Source of the DNA: an uncultured Clostridia bacterium
Lineage (GTDB): Bacteria > Bacillota > Clostridia > Oscillospirales > Acutalibacteraceae
Length of the DNA: 35,115 bases
NCBI GenBank assembly: GCA_947628175.1
Contig: CANQZA010000018.1
Coordinates: forward strand, 1 to 35,115
Direction of reading: 5' to 3'
The position numbers and the translations under genes were made by a program. How positions within the stretch are numbered: the stretch's first letter is position 1; every line of letters starts with the position of its first letter. Below, piece by piece: positions 1 through 7,327 of this stretch. The notes below the pieces were generated by a model. The model worked only from the letters and a program-made list of their open reading frames with translations, did not search any database and was not told the DNA's origin.

Positions 1-342
1 TGTATGTCTTGCAGTGGTTGTTGTGCTCTGACCCGATGATTTTTTATCATCGGATTTTGGCTGCGGTTTGGATGTTGACTGATCTTCTGATTTTTCATCG
101 GCGGATTTTTGCTCATTTGTTGTGTTTTCTGCCGTTTCGGTCTGACCCTCTGATTTTTCATCATTAGCAGCCTGCAAAGTGTTTTTTTCGGCTGAGTTTT
201 CTGAAACGGATTGTGTATTATCTGCCGAAAAAGAAGAAGTCATATTCTCATCAGCATTTTTATTAACCGCTGCGTTATTACTGCAACCCACAATCAATAC
301 TGCAACAAACAAAAATATCAAAACTAAATTTACTTTTTTCAT
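1..342 (-). CDS. Putative secreted lipoprotein, partial at window edge
   Basis: The reading frame is open from an ATG at 342 to the window edge, 114 codons with no stop, so the C-terminus lies outside. The product starts with a lipoprotein signal peptide: MKK, a hydrophobic core at residues 5-18, and a lipobox ending at Cys20 (I17-V18-G19-C20). The remainder (21-114) is low-complexity, rich in Ser, Glu, Lys, Asp and Thr, with recurring Asp-Glu-Lys-Ser units, which suggests a disordered linker tethering a domain beyond the edge. An AAAGGAG ribosome-binding site precedes the start. It lies downstream of parB on the same strand and has its own promoter at 365-393, so it is probably cargo of the same accessory element. 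No function can be named from this part. Confidence 0.75.
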   Translation of the reverse strand, partial: MKKVNLVLIFLFVAVLIVGCSNNAAVNKNADENMTSSFSADNTQSVSENSAEKNTLQAANDEKSEGQTETAENTTNEQKSADEKSEDQSTSKPQPKSDDKKSSGQSTTTTARHT

Positions 343-364
343 TTTTATCGCTCCTTTTGTTGTT

Positions 365-393
365 ATATTAACTCTAAAGAAAATATTTAGCAA
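365..393 (-). promoter_or_regulatory. Sigma-A-type promoter of the lipoprotein gene
   Basis: On the minus strand the -35 TTGCTA (388-393) and the -10 TAATAT (365-370) are separated by exactly 17 bp. The expected start, near 358, leaves a leader of about 16 nt that contains the AAAGGAG site of the lipoprotein gene. Confidence 0.6.
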
Positions 394-547
394 GAGTGCG
401 ATTTACATTAAATCATAAGCATCACTCCTTTTAGTTTTGTATTGTTTATATATAAACATCTCTTTATGAGATAGTTTATTCTTATTTCGGTAAGTATTGT
501 TAAAAGGTTAGGGTGTGGGAAAGGGAAACGGAAAATTTATAATTACA

Positions 548-1486
548 TTACCGTGCCTCTCTCAGTTTTTGCCTTTCAAGATATTTACCGTAATACTCTA
601 AAGCCCTGCAAACATAATCCTGTCTTTTTTCGGTTGGGACGCTTTTAGGTATATATCTTTCAACCGCCTTATTCGGAATTATGATTTTTTCTTTTTGATT
701 TGGCTTTTCTTCCTGCATTGTTGAATAAATAATTTCTCTTGTGAGATTGCCTTCATTAAATTCTTTATGCAGTCGGATTGCCTGTGCGTGTGACGGCGTA
801 CAAAATTCATCATCTATCGCATCTACCAAATCCCTTTGGCAATCTTCATCAAGATATGAAATCTCAACGGCGGGGGATAATTTCATTTTGCCCTCGTCTA
901 CCATTTCAAGCAGTTCAGGGACAAGATAGGTTAAGCGGATATATCTATAAATCTGAGTTTTGCTATCTCCTGTGTTTTCGGCAAGTACCATTGCTGAATT
1001 TAACTTTGTTCCAACTTGGGAAAAAGTTAAATCTGTTCTTTGACCTTGTCTGTTCATAGCATCAAGTTTCATTTTATACGCATAGGCTTTTTCACTTGGT
1101 AAAATATGCTCTCTCTGAATATTGCTGTCTACCATAATAATCGTTGCCGCATCATCATCTAAATTTGAAACGATACAACGCAAATTATTTTTAAGAGCAT
1201 ATTCACTTGCCCTTTTTCGCCTGTGACCCGATATGAGTTCATATCTGCCGTCTGCCTTTGGTCTTACAATAGCGGGAACAAGCACGCCGTTTTCAGTAAC
1301 GCTTTCGATAAGTTTTAACATATCTTCATCATCACGAACTTTAAAAGGGTGATTTGGAAAATCATCAATTAAAGATAATGGAATGTCTTTTATCTCAGGC
1401 ATCTTGCCGTTTTCTCTTTCCTGCTGTGATGAAAATAAATCATCGAGATTCGGCAGCGAGAAATCTGTCTTTCTTTCTCTGTTCAC
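548..1486 (-). CDS. parB: ParB/Spo0J-family partition protein (ICE/plasmid type)
   Basis: A 312-residue member of the ParB/RepB/Spo0J family, the DNA-binding partner of a ParA ATPase in segregation or maintenance of plasmids and integrative elements. The N-terminal ParB domain is visible: 'IPLSLIDDFPNHPF' around residue 35, then the GHRR box (S-G-H-R-R-K-R-A-S, about 86-94) that forms the CTPase/clamp pocket in characterised ParB proteins. A helix-turn-helix segment follows at roughly 150-185. The start is GTG at 1486, nine bases after a GGAGG site. The first 47 nt overlap the 3' end of parA, so the two are co-transcribed and probably translationally coupled. No parS-like palindrome was identified nearby. 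Its position beside a tRNA suggests an integrated element, not the chromosomal parAB locus, which normally lies near oriC. Confidence 0.85.
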   Translation of the reverse strand: MNRERKTDFSLPNLDDLFSSQQERENGKMPEIKDIPLSLIDDFPNHPFKVRDDEDMLKLIESVTENGVLVPAIVRPKADGRYELISGHRRKRASEYALKNNLRCIVSNLDDDAATIIMVDSNIQREHILPSEKAYAYKMKLDAMNRQGQRTDLTFSQVGTKLNSAMVLAENTGDSKTQIYRYIRLTYLVPELLEMVDEGKMKLSPAVEISYLDEDCQRDLVDAIDDEFCTPSHAQAIRLHKEFNEGNLTREIIYSTMQEEKPNQKEKIIIPNKAVERYIPKSVPTEKRQDYVCRALEYYGKYLERQKLREAR

Positions 1487-2267
1487 AATTAAGTACCTCC
1501 TTTGTCAAATTTTCATACGCCTGTGCTGCCGTACTGTTTGGAGCGTAAGTGTATATGCTTTTGCCCTTTGAACTCGTTTCAGCAGCTTTAACGGCAATAG
1601 GTATATTGGTTTTAAATATATTAATATATCTGCCGTAATTCTCTGTTATAGCGTCTTTCGTGCTTTTAGCTAAGTTTGTTCTTCCGTCAACAAGGGTTAA
1701 AAGCACTCCGTCAATCTTCAACTTTGGATTGATTTGCCTTTTTACCTTTGATATTGTCTGAATAAGCTGCGTCATTCCTTTTGCAGAAAGATATTGAGCC
1801 TGTACGGGTATAATTACACTATCTGCCGCCGCAAGAGAATTAATTGTTACCATGCTCAAAGAGGGCATACAATCTATAAGGATATAGTCATAATTATCTT
1901 TAATGGATTTCAGATAGCCTTTCATTGCAACCTCTCTGCTCATAGCATTAACAAGACTTAATTCAAGTGCGGACAATTCTACATTAGCGGGGATTAAGTC
2001 AACACCTTCATCGTGATGAAGAATAACATCATCAGGCATACTGTTATTATCCTGAATAAAGTCTAAAATCTTATCTGCAAGTGTAATTGGCAAATTGTCA
2101 TTATCTTTCCACCCAAGACTGACAGTTAAATCACCCTGTGGATCAGCGTCAACAAGCAGCACTTTTTTACCTTGCATTGCTAAACCTACCCCTAAATTGA
2201 TAGCAGTTGTTGTTTTTCCAACGCCTCCTTTTTGATTGCATATCGCAATCGTTTTGCAGTTTGACAT
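1440..2267 (-). CDS. parA: ParA/Soj-family partition ATPase
   Basis: A 275-residue P-loop ATPase of the ParA/MinD superfamily. The deviant Walker A motif K-G-G-V-G-K-T-T is at residues 13-20 with the signature lysine, Walker A' (V-D-A-D-P-Q-G) is near 39-45, and Walker B (I-L-I-D-C-M-P-S) near 126. There is no N-terminal helix-turn-helix, so this is a small ParA whose autoregulation, if any, would depend on ParB. It sits directly upstream of parB with a 47-nt overlap. The start at 2267 follows a GGAG about 12 bases upstream, and a small inverted repeat (GCCATT/AATGGC, 2296-2314) lies just before it. Together with parB it forms a maintenance module typical of conjugative or plasmid-derived elements of Firmicutes. 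Confidence 0.9.
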   Translation of the reverse strand: MSNCKTIAICNQKGGVGKTTTAINLGVGLAMQGKKVLLVDADPQGDLTVSLGWKDNDNLPITLADKILDFIQDNNSMPDDVILHHDEGVDLIPANVELSALELSLVNAMSREVAMKGYLKSIKDNYDYILIDCMPSLSMVTINSLAAADSVIIPVQAQYLSAKGMTQLIQTISKVKRQINPKLKIDGVLLTLVDGRTNLAKSTKDAITENYGRYINIFKTNIPIAVKAAETSSKGKSIYTYAPNSTAAQAYENLTKEVLNCEQRKKDRFLAAESR

Positions 2268-2319
2268 AGGTTATATAGCTCCTTTCCAAAATTCCGCCAT
2301 TACTGAAAAATGGCTATGT

Positions 2320-2363
2320 AAAAAGAAAAAAGCCACTTGTTTTATGAAAATAAAGCAAGTGGC
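2320..2363 (-). terminator. Hairpin followed by T-run upstream of parA
   Basis: A 12-bp stem (2332-2343 with 2352-2363, one G-T pair, 8-nt loop) is followed on the minus strand by TTTTTTCTTTTT. It has the form of a rho-independent terminator for transcripts from the tRNA side, or an attenuator before parA. Confidence 0.55.
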
Positions 2364-2417
2364 ACTATATGAAAATATGTTTATATTCAATTAGAAATAT
2401 TCATAAAAAAGCATTTG

Positions 2418-2463
2418 AAAATCTACCCCAAAATCTACCCCTTGTACCCCTAAAATCTACCCC
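2418..2463. repeat. Three exact 12-bp direct repeats AAAATCTACCCC
   Basis: Copies lie at 2418-2429, 2430-2441 (directly adjacent) and 2452-2463. The 10-nt spacer before the third copy itself contains TACCCC. The repeats sit about 140 bp beyond the 3' end of the tRNA and 150 bp upstream of parA. Short direct repeats at this kind of junction often bind recombinases or partition proteins, but no function is shown here. Confidence 0.7.
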
Positions 2464-2559
2464 AAAACTTTCATTTTGTGCGTGGTTTGTATAAGTTTGT
2501 ATCAGTATAAAATTGAAACAAAAAAGTCCTGAAATGCCTGTGTTTAAGCCAAATTTCGC

Positions 2560-2601
2560 ATAACAAAAGGCATTGGCAAGTCCTCCGACTTTCCAATGCC
2601 T
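2560..2601 (-). terminator. Rho-independent terminator of the tRNA-Pro gene
   Basis: A 15-position stem with one internal mismatch (2568-2582 with 2587-2601, loop CTCC) begins two bases after the CCA end of the tRNA on the minus strand and is followed by TTTTGTTAT. Confidence 0.75.
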
Positions 2602-2603
2602 CG

Positions 2604-2681
2604 TGGTCGAGGTGACAGGACTTGAACCTGCGGCATCTTGCTCCCTAAGCAAGCACTCTAGCCAAACTGAGTTACACCTCG
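2604..2681 (-). tRNA. tRNA-Pro (anticodon AGG), CCA encoded
   Basis: A complete cloverleaf reads on the minus strand: 7-bp acceptor CGAGGTG/CACCTCG, D-arm ACTC/GAGT, anticodon stem CTTGC/GCAAG enclosing the loop TTAGGGA, 5-nt variable region, T-arm GCAGG/CCTGT with loop TTCAAGT, discriminator A, then encoded CCA. T33 followed by AGG gives anticodon AGG (reads CCU), with G37 and the C1-G72 pair typical of bacterial proline tRNAs. The unmodified first anticodon base would be A34, unusual for bacterial proline tRNAs, which generally carry U, G or C there. The gene borders the ParA/ParB segment, a common arrangement for elements integrated at tRNA 3' ends. Confidence 0.93.
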
Positions 2682-2786
2682 TTATTCACAATTGATTTTT
2701 TAGTGCGTGAACATTCTAATATATAAACGGCTTTTTGTCAAGTGTTAATTAGATGTTATATTTAAATAATCAATTGTGTTGAATTT

Positions 2787-4448
2787 TTACGGCTCATTGT
2801 GTATTCTTTCACCGGTTTCAAGGTTGAACGAAAGATTGCCCTGCTCACCGTTGAGAAGATAATCAATACTGATTTTTTTCCCCTGTGTGAATCCGGCGGA
2901 GAGTATTTTTGCTTTCGGTGATGTCACTGTTTTTACAAAAACATCCTTTTGCTGTTTTGTATATGTTGAGACATCGTCGGAAACAAAAAGAAGATTTCCG
3001 CAGAGGCTGTTAATCTCCGCAATAAGCCGTCTTTTTGCAAACGGCATTTTTATGTTGTTATCTCTGAGGAGAAAAACATCGGGGTCGTTGAGGAATGCTC
3101 TGCCGTCAAGATGCCTGCGGAAGATGGTATTCATAATCGTATGCTGTGTTGACACATCTTCGCGTGAGAAGGAGTTATTCTCCCAGCGCAGGGCGACATC
3201 GGCACCGATACGGCAGAAGTCAACCTTTCCGAAAGCGGGCGCGAGGGGAACGCCGCAGCCGAGTATGATTTTATCACCGCAGCACGCACGAAGCAAATCC
3301 ATTGCGTCGCACATGATTTCGCCCCTGCTTTTGCCGTGAATCGGGATAATGGAGCAGGCATAAAGAAAATCAAGCTTGACCATATCATAGCCCCAGTCGT
3401 TCAGTACCGTGTCGAAAACCTTATGAAGATAGTCGCGGACCTCGCTGTTATAAATATCAAGCGCGAAGAAGCCGCCCCAATTTTGAGAGGCATAATGATA
3501 TTTGCCGTTTTTATCATGAACAAGCCAGTCCTTATGTTCTTTAAAAATATAGGATTTCGGTGTTACGGCAAATGGAGCAAGCCAGAGACCGGCGAGCATA
3601 TTATGACTGTGAATCAGGGAAGCTGCTGCTTTCATGCCGCTCGGGAATTTTTCGGAATTTACAATGAGCCAGTCACCGACCGTGCGTTGATAGCCGTCAT
3701 CAATCTGGAAAATATCAACATCCGTGCCGAGCTTGGATATGGATTCGAGATCGCGGCGAACGATATCCTCCGTGACGGAGGTATAATAATTATACCATGT
3801 TGTATAGCCGCATTTGCGTTTAACACGCGGTTTTGGAATATTCATCATTTCAAAGTACCTGTCAAAGCATTCGTCATAGTCTCCCTCCAATTTACAGAGC
3901 GAGAGCACATTCTTTTCCTTCTTAAAGATGACGCCCTGCAAATCCTTTTCCACGGAAAAAGTGGCGTTATTGACATCAAAGGTGAGGATAGTATATCCGG
4001 TTCTTTCGCTCAGTGAGCCGAAAAGACGAAGTTTATTGCCTTTTCTGACATAAGCGTAGGAATAGCCGTAGAAAATTCCGCTTTTTTCAGGATATTGATG
4101 GAAGGTGAGATCACCTGCGCCGAAGATGCCCAGCAGGTTGAATTTACGCTTTTCAAGACCAAGCAGGCGCGGATTAAATTCGTCCATAGCGCCTGTGGGC
4201 GCATATTCGCGTGTAACGGTCCAGCTCTGGTAGCCGTTTGTAAAAATTCTTTCGTCATACGATATATCCATATCGGTAATCAGCTCAAATTTTATGAATT
4301 CTATACTTTTTTTTGGGATAACAGTTACATTTAAAAGAGTATCTCCGTCATCAACGATGACAGAAAAATCATCGTTTTGCGCAGAGGTGCTTTTTTTGAT
4401 GACGCCGTCTGCATAATATTCAAAATGAAATCTGAAGCTATAATCCAT
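2787..4448 (-). CDS. GH36-family alpha-galactosidase, cytoplasmic
   Basis: A 553-residue clan GH-D glycosidase, predicted to hydrolyse terminal alpha-1,6-galactosides such as melibiose or raffinose oligosaccharides. An N-terminal beta-sandwich (about 1-200) precedes a (beta/alpha)8 barrel. The barrel shows 'FQIDDGYQ' (247-254), W-L-A-P-F (289-293), the K-x-D nucleophile motif (V-K-L-D, D360), and D417 in R-I-G-A-D as the likely acid/base. No signal peptide is present, so the substrate must be imported. At 553 residues it belongs with the shorter GH36 proteins, not the roughly 720-residue AgaN/RafA type, so specificity is uncertain. The gene is divergent from the alcohol dehydrogenase at 4599 and has its own extended -10 promoter at 4481-4509. 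Confidence 0.85.
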   Translation of the reverse strand: MDYSFRFHFEYYADGVIKKSTSAQNDDFSVIVDDGDTLLNVTVIPKKSIEFIKFELITDMDISYDERIFTNGYQSWTVTREYAPTGAMDEFNPRLLGLEKRKFNLLGIFGAGDLTFHQYPEKSGIFYGYSYAYVRKGNKLRLFGSLSERTGYTILTFDVNNATFSVEKDLQGVIFKKEKNVLSLCKLEGDYDECFDRYFEMMNIPKPRVKRKCGYTTWYNYYTSVTEDIVRRDLESISKLGTDVDIFQIDDGYQRTVGDWLIVNSEKFPSGMKAAASLIHSHNMLAGLWLAPFAVTPKSYIFKEHKDWLVHDKNGKYHYASQNWGGFFALDIYNSEVRDYLHKVFDTVLNDWGYDMVKLDFLYACSIIPIHGKSRGEIMCDAMDLLRACCGDKIILGCGVPLAPAFGKVDFCRIGADVALRWENNSFSREDVSTQHTIMNTIFRRHLDGRAFLNDPDVFLLRDNNIKMPFAKRRLIAEINSLCGNLLFVSDDVSTYTKQQKDVFVKTVTSPKAKILSAGFTQGKKISIDYLLNGEQGNLSFNLETGERIHNEP

Positions 4449-4480
4449 ACTATCACCCTTTTAAAATATTTTACAATTTG

Positions 4481-4509
4481 ATAGTACCATATAAGCACAC
4501 TTTTTGCAA
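4481..4509 (-). promoter_or_regulatory. Promoter of the GH36 gene
   Basis: Minus strand: -35 TTGCAA (4504-4509), 17-bp spacer, -10 TACTAT (4481-4486) with an upstream TG (extended -10). The expected start near 4474 gives a leader of about 26 nt that includes AAAAGGGTGA. Confidence 0.65.
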
Positions 4510-4519
4510 GGCGCTCATA

Positions 4520-4536
4520 TTTCAAAGCGTTTGAAA
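4520..4536. promoter_or_regulatory. Palindromic operator candidate between divergent promoters
   Basis: TTTCAAA-GCG-TTTGAAA is a perfect 7-bp inverted repeat around a 3-bp centre. It lies 10 bp upstream of the -35 of the GH36 promoter and 12 bp upstream of the -35 of the dehydrogenase promoter. The form resembles operators of LacI/GalR-type sugar regulators; no regulator gene is in the window. Confidence 0.45.
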
Positions 4537-4548
4537 CGGCGTTTGATA

Positions 4549-4577
4549 TTGAAAAAACGGGGTAAAAATGATAAGAT
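4549..4577 (+). promoter_or_regulatory. Promoter of the iron-type alcohol dehydrogenase gene
   Basis: TTGAAA (4549-4554), 17-bp spacer, TAAGAT (4572-4577) preceded by TGA (extended -10). The predicted start near 4584 would leave an unusually short leader of about 15 nt that begins almost at the AAAAGGAG site. Confidence 0.55.
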
Positions 4578-4598
4578 ATTTCAAAAGGAGATGCTGAT

Positions 4599-5729
4599 AT
4601 GCAATGGGAATTTAATCTGCCTGTAAAAATTATTTTCGGAACAGGCAAAAGAAAAAATATAAAGGAATACATTGAAGAAGCAGGCGGAACAAGGGGTGTT
4701 CTTGTCTGCGGCAAAAGTTTTGCGGAAAACTCAGCCGCTGATGAATTTGTGCGTATGAGCGACGGACTGATTAAGGAGATATTCAGTGATGTAAGACCTA
4801 ATCCCACAACGGATAATGTTGATGCCTGTGTTGAAATGATGAGAAAAACGGACGCCGATTTCGCGGTTGCCCTCGGCGGAGGCTCGCCTATGGACTGCTG
4901 CAAGGCGGCATGTGCCATTGCAAGAGGCAATGATACAATCAGGTCATATCACAGTGAGGGCAAGCCTGTACGCGCAGAGGAGTCAATCCCTATGATTGCC
5001 TTTCCCACAACCTCGGGAACAGCATCGGAGGTTACGAATATTTCGGTGCTTACCGATGTGGAAAAGAATATAAAAAATCCAATGAACGATCCCGCAATGT
5101 ATCCCCGGATCGCGGTTGTCGATCCGGAGCTTACGCTTACCGTTCCCAAACAGGTTACTGCGTCAACAGGGCTTGATGTTTTGGCGCATGCCGTTGAAAG
5201 CTACTGGGCTACAATTCATCAGCCAATTTGCTCTGCGTGCTCTGTGTACAGCGCACGGCTTGTTTTTGAATGGCTTGAAAAAGCGTATAATAATCCCACA
5301 GATCTTTACGCGCGTGAGAAAATGGCGCAGGCATCTATTGTAGCGGGTGTCGCTTTCAGTCATCCGAGGACAACGGGTTCTCACGCATGCTCTTTTCCGC
5401 TTACGCATAGTTATGGTGTTCCTCACGGTGAGGCATGTGCATTCACACTGGATTATTTTCTGAAATTCAATGCGGACCATGCGGACCGTGACGGCAGGAT
5501 TACCGCTCTTGCGAAAGACTGCGGTTTTGAGAATGCGTATGAAATGGCAGATGAGATAAGTGCAATGAAAAAGCGTATGGGTATGAAAAGCCGTCTGTGT
5601 GAAATAGGCTGTGTTACAGACAGTCAGATAGAAGAGCTGACAAAAAAGAGCATGTCCATGCTCATGACAAGAAATCCCGCAGCACTTACGGAAAGCGATA
5701 TAAAAAGAATGTATGACTCGTTAAGGTAA
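4599..5729 (+). CDS. Iron-containing (group III) alcohol dehydrogenase
   Basis: A 376-residue NAD(P)-dependent Fe-ADH. The dinucleotide-binding motif GGGSPMD is at 93-99 and the 'PTTSGTASEVT' segment at 136-146. Candidate metal ligands are D193, H197, H262 and H276 in the contexts G-L-D-V-L-A-H, G-S-H-A and V-P-H-G-E, matching the D-H-H-H set of FucO-type enzymes. The substrate cannot be assigned, since the family covers butanol, propanediol, glycerol and phosphonoacetaldehyde reductases. The divergent alpha-galactosidase offers only weak context (sugar fermentation). An AAGGAG site precedes the ATG, and no other gene follows before the teichoic acid promoter at 5777. Confidence 0.88.
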   Translation: MQWEFNLPVKIIFGTGKRKNIKEYIEEAGGTRGVLVCGKSFAENSAADEFVRMSDGLIKEIFSDVRPNPTTDNVDACVEMMRKTDADFAVALGGGSPMDCCKAACAIARGNDTIRSYHSEGKPVRAEESIPMIAFPTTSGTASEVTNISVLTDVEKNIKNPMNDPAMYPRIAVVDPELTLTVPKQVTASTGLDVLAHAVESYWATIHQPICSACSVYSARLVFEWLEKAYNNPTDLYAREKMAQASIVAGVAFSHPRTTGSHACSFPLTHSYGVPHGEACAFTLDYFLKFNADHADRDGRITALAKDCGFENAYEMADEISAMKKRMGMKSRLCEIGCVTDSQIEELTKKSMSMLMTRNPAALTESDIKRMYDSLR

Positions 5730-5776
5730 AACGGCAGATATATAGGATGAAATCGTGTCTGTTATTTTAAATAATA

Positions 5777-5805
5777 TAGACAGAACAAACATATTATGTT
5801 AATAT
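5777..5805 (+). promoter_or_regulatory. Promoter of the teichoic acid operon
   Basis: TAGACA (5777-5782), exactly 17 bp, TAATAT (5800-5805) with an upstream TG. A second AT-rich box TATAAT at 5805-5810 lacks a matching -35. The -35 hexamer overlaps an imperfect inverted repeat (TGTCT at 5757-5761 with AGACA at 5778-5782). The leader to the first gene is about 25 nt. Confidence 0.55.
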
Positions 5806-5836
5806 ATAATGCATAACAGTTGTCAGAGGGAAAGAA

Positions 5837-7324
5837 ATGGGCAGTTACGAGGTTAATATAGAAAATCTTAATATAGCTGATTCTTATGTTGAAATCACAG
5901 TTTCCATATCAGGAAGGGAAATCTATTATCCGCGTATTTCCGCATGCTTTTATTCCGGTAATACCAATCGTATTCTGCCTATGGATTTAAAATACTGTGA
6001 CGACAAAAAAGCAGTTGCCATAGGTAAATTTGATATACCCTTTCTGTTTTACAGCGATAGCAGCGCAAAGGATTTGAGCGTCAAGTTCCTGTTCAGCGAC
6101 GGCAGGGCGGACAATATCATTCTTGAGCCTGACGAGAAGGTCGTCATACCTGCTATGAAAAAAAGGGCGCTTCTTCATTTTATAAAGAGCAGCAAAAGAG
6201 AAAAGCTGAAAATTTTTTTCGGCAAGTTCATATCTCTGATGTTTCTGCCATACAGGCATATGAAAGTTCAGCCCAATAAAATAACCTTTTTATCAAACAG
6301 ATCTGACAGGCTTACGGGAAATATCAAAGCCGTTTTTCACGAGATGACAAAGATTGACGGTGTTGATATAACCGTTCTCTGTAAAAAGGGAGGAATCAAG
6401 AGCAGCCTTCCCAATATTTTCAAATTTTTCAAACTGTATGCAACATCAAGAGTTGTTTTTGTTGATGACTATTATCATTTTGTTTCTTATGTAAAAAAGA
6501 AGGACGAGGTAATTCTCATTCAGCTCTGGCATGCCTGCGGCGCGTTTAAAACCTTTGGATTTTCAAGACTCGGCAGGGACAGCTATCTTCGGCAGAGCTC
6601 GCCTAATCACAGACAGTATGATTATGTGGTGGTCAGTTCTGACGATGTTATACCTTACTATGCCGAGGGCTTCGGCATTTCTATGGAAAAGGTGATTCCG
6701 CTCGGCTCTCCGAGGTGCGACGCACTTGAGGATGAGAATTATAAACAGCGCTTTAAAAAGAATTTTTATAAAAGCAATCCACAGCTTGAGAATAAAAAAA
6801 TTATACTTTTTGCTCCCACCTTCCGAGGAGGAGGTATGGGCAATTGCAGTTACCCTGTTGAAAAATTTGAAATAGATAAAATTCTTTCGTCTTTGGGCAG
6901 TGATTACTGCATCATAGTAAAAATGCACCCGTATCTTACACAAAGACCTGTTTGTTCTTCGGAATTTGAAAACAGAGTATTCGATTTTACACTTACCTAT
7001 GATATAAATGATCTGCTGTTTGTCGCAGATGTGCTGATTACCGATTATTCAAGCGTTATTTTTGAGGCGTCCATAGTCGGTGTGCCTATGCTTTTTTTTG
7101 CGTTTGACCTTAACGAATACAGCAGAGACAGGGATTTTTACTGCAATTATTCCTCATTTGTGCCGGGAAAAATTGTTTATAATACCGCGCAGATTATTGA
7201 CGCCGTAAATCATGAGGATTACAACCGCGCGCTTATTGCGCCGTTTAAAAAAAGATTTTTCGGCGCGACTGCCGGACACGCAACTGATAATGTTGTTGAA
7301 TTTACAAAGGAGCTTTTAAAATAG
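5837..7324 (+). CDS. CDP-glycerol/CDP-ribitol phosphotransferase (TagF/TarL family), first copy
   Basis: A 495-residue member of the poly(glycerophosphate) glycerophosphotransferase family (Glyphos_transf), GT-B fold. Residues 1-105 form a beta-rich N-terminal domain like that in ribitol/glycerol polymerases, followed by a basic amphipathic stretch (about 108-140) suited to membrane contact. Catalytic-domain hallmarks are Q-L-W-H-A-C-G-A-F-K (H232), F-A-P-T-F-R (325-330), K-M-H-P (H364) and T-D-Y-S-S-V (402-407). With TarI and TarJ in the same operon, the likely donor is CDP-ribitol, so a TarK/TarL-type role building or priming poly(ribitol-phosphate) on the inner membrane face is favoured over a strict glycerol role. 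The next gene is a paralogue 3 nt downstream. Confidence 0.85.
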   Translation: MGSYEVNIENLNIADSYVEITVSISGREIYYPRISACFYSGNTNRILPMDLKYCDDKKAVAIGKFDIPFLFYSDSSAKDLSVKFLFSDGRADNIILEPDEKVVIPAMKKRALLHFIKSSKREKLKIFFGKFISLMFLPYRHMKVQPNKITFLSNRSDRLTGNIKAVFHEMTKIDGVDITVLCKKGGIKSSLPNIFKFFKLYATSRVVFVDDYYHFVSYVKKKDEVILIQLWHACGAFKTFGFSRLGRDSYLRQSSPNHRQYDYVVVSSDDVIPYYAEGFGISMEKVIPLGSPRCDALEDENYKQRFKKNFYKSNPQLENKKIILFAPTFRGGGMGNCSYPVEKFEIDKILSSLGSDYCIIVKMHPYLTQRPVCSSEFENRVFDFTLTYDINDLLFVADVLITDYSSVIFEASIVGVPMLFFAFDLNEYSRDRDFYCNYSSFVPGKIVYNTAQIIDAVNHEDYNRALIAPFKKRFFGATAGHATDNVVEFTKELLK

Positions 7325-7327
7325 TCT

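Noticed and set aside
179-418. 79-residue plus-strand ORF at the left end
   Set aside because: Antisense to the lipoprotein, whose signal peptide, promoter and ribosome-binding site are all convincing.
2418-2463. CRISPR array
   Set aside because: The repeats are only 12 bp, two are directly adjacent, there are three copies, and no cas gene is present.
2401-2652. 83-residue minus-strand ORF overlapping the tRNA
   Set aside because: It reads through the tRNA, its terminator stem and the 12-bp repeats, and has no ribosome-binding site.
3336-4016. 226-residue plus-strand ORF
   Set aside because: Wholly antisense to the GH36 alpha-galactosidase, which shows clear motifs; no ribosome-binding site.
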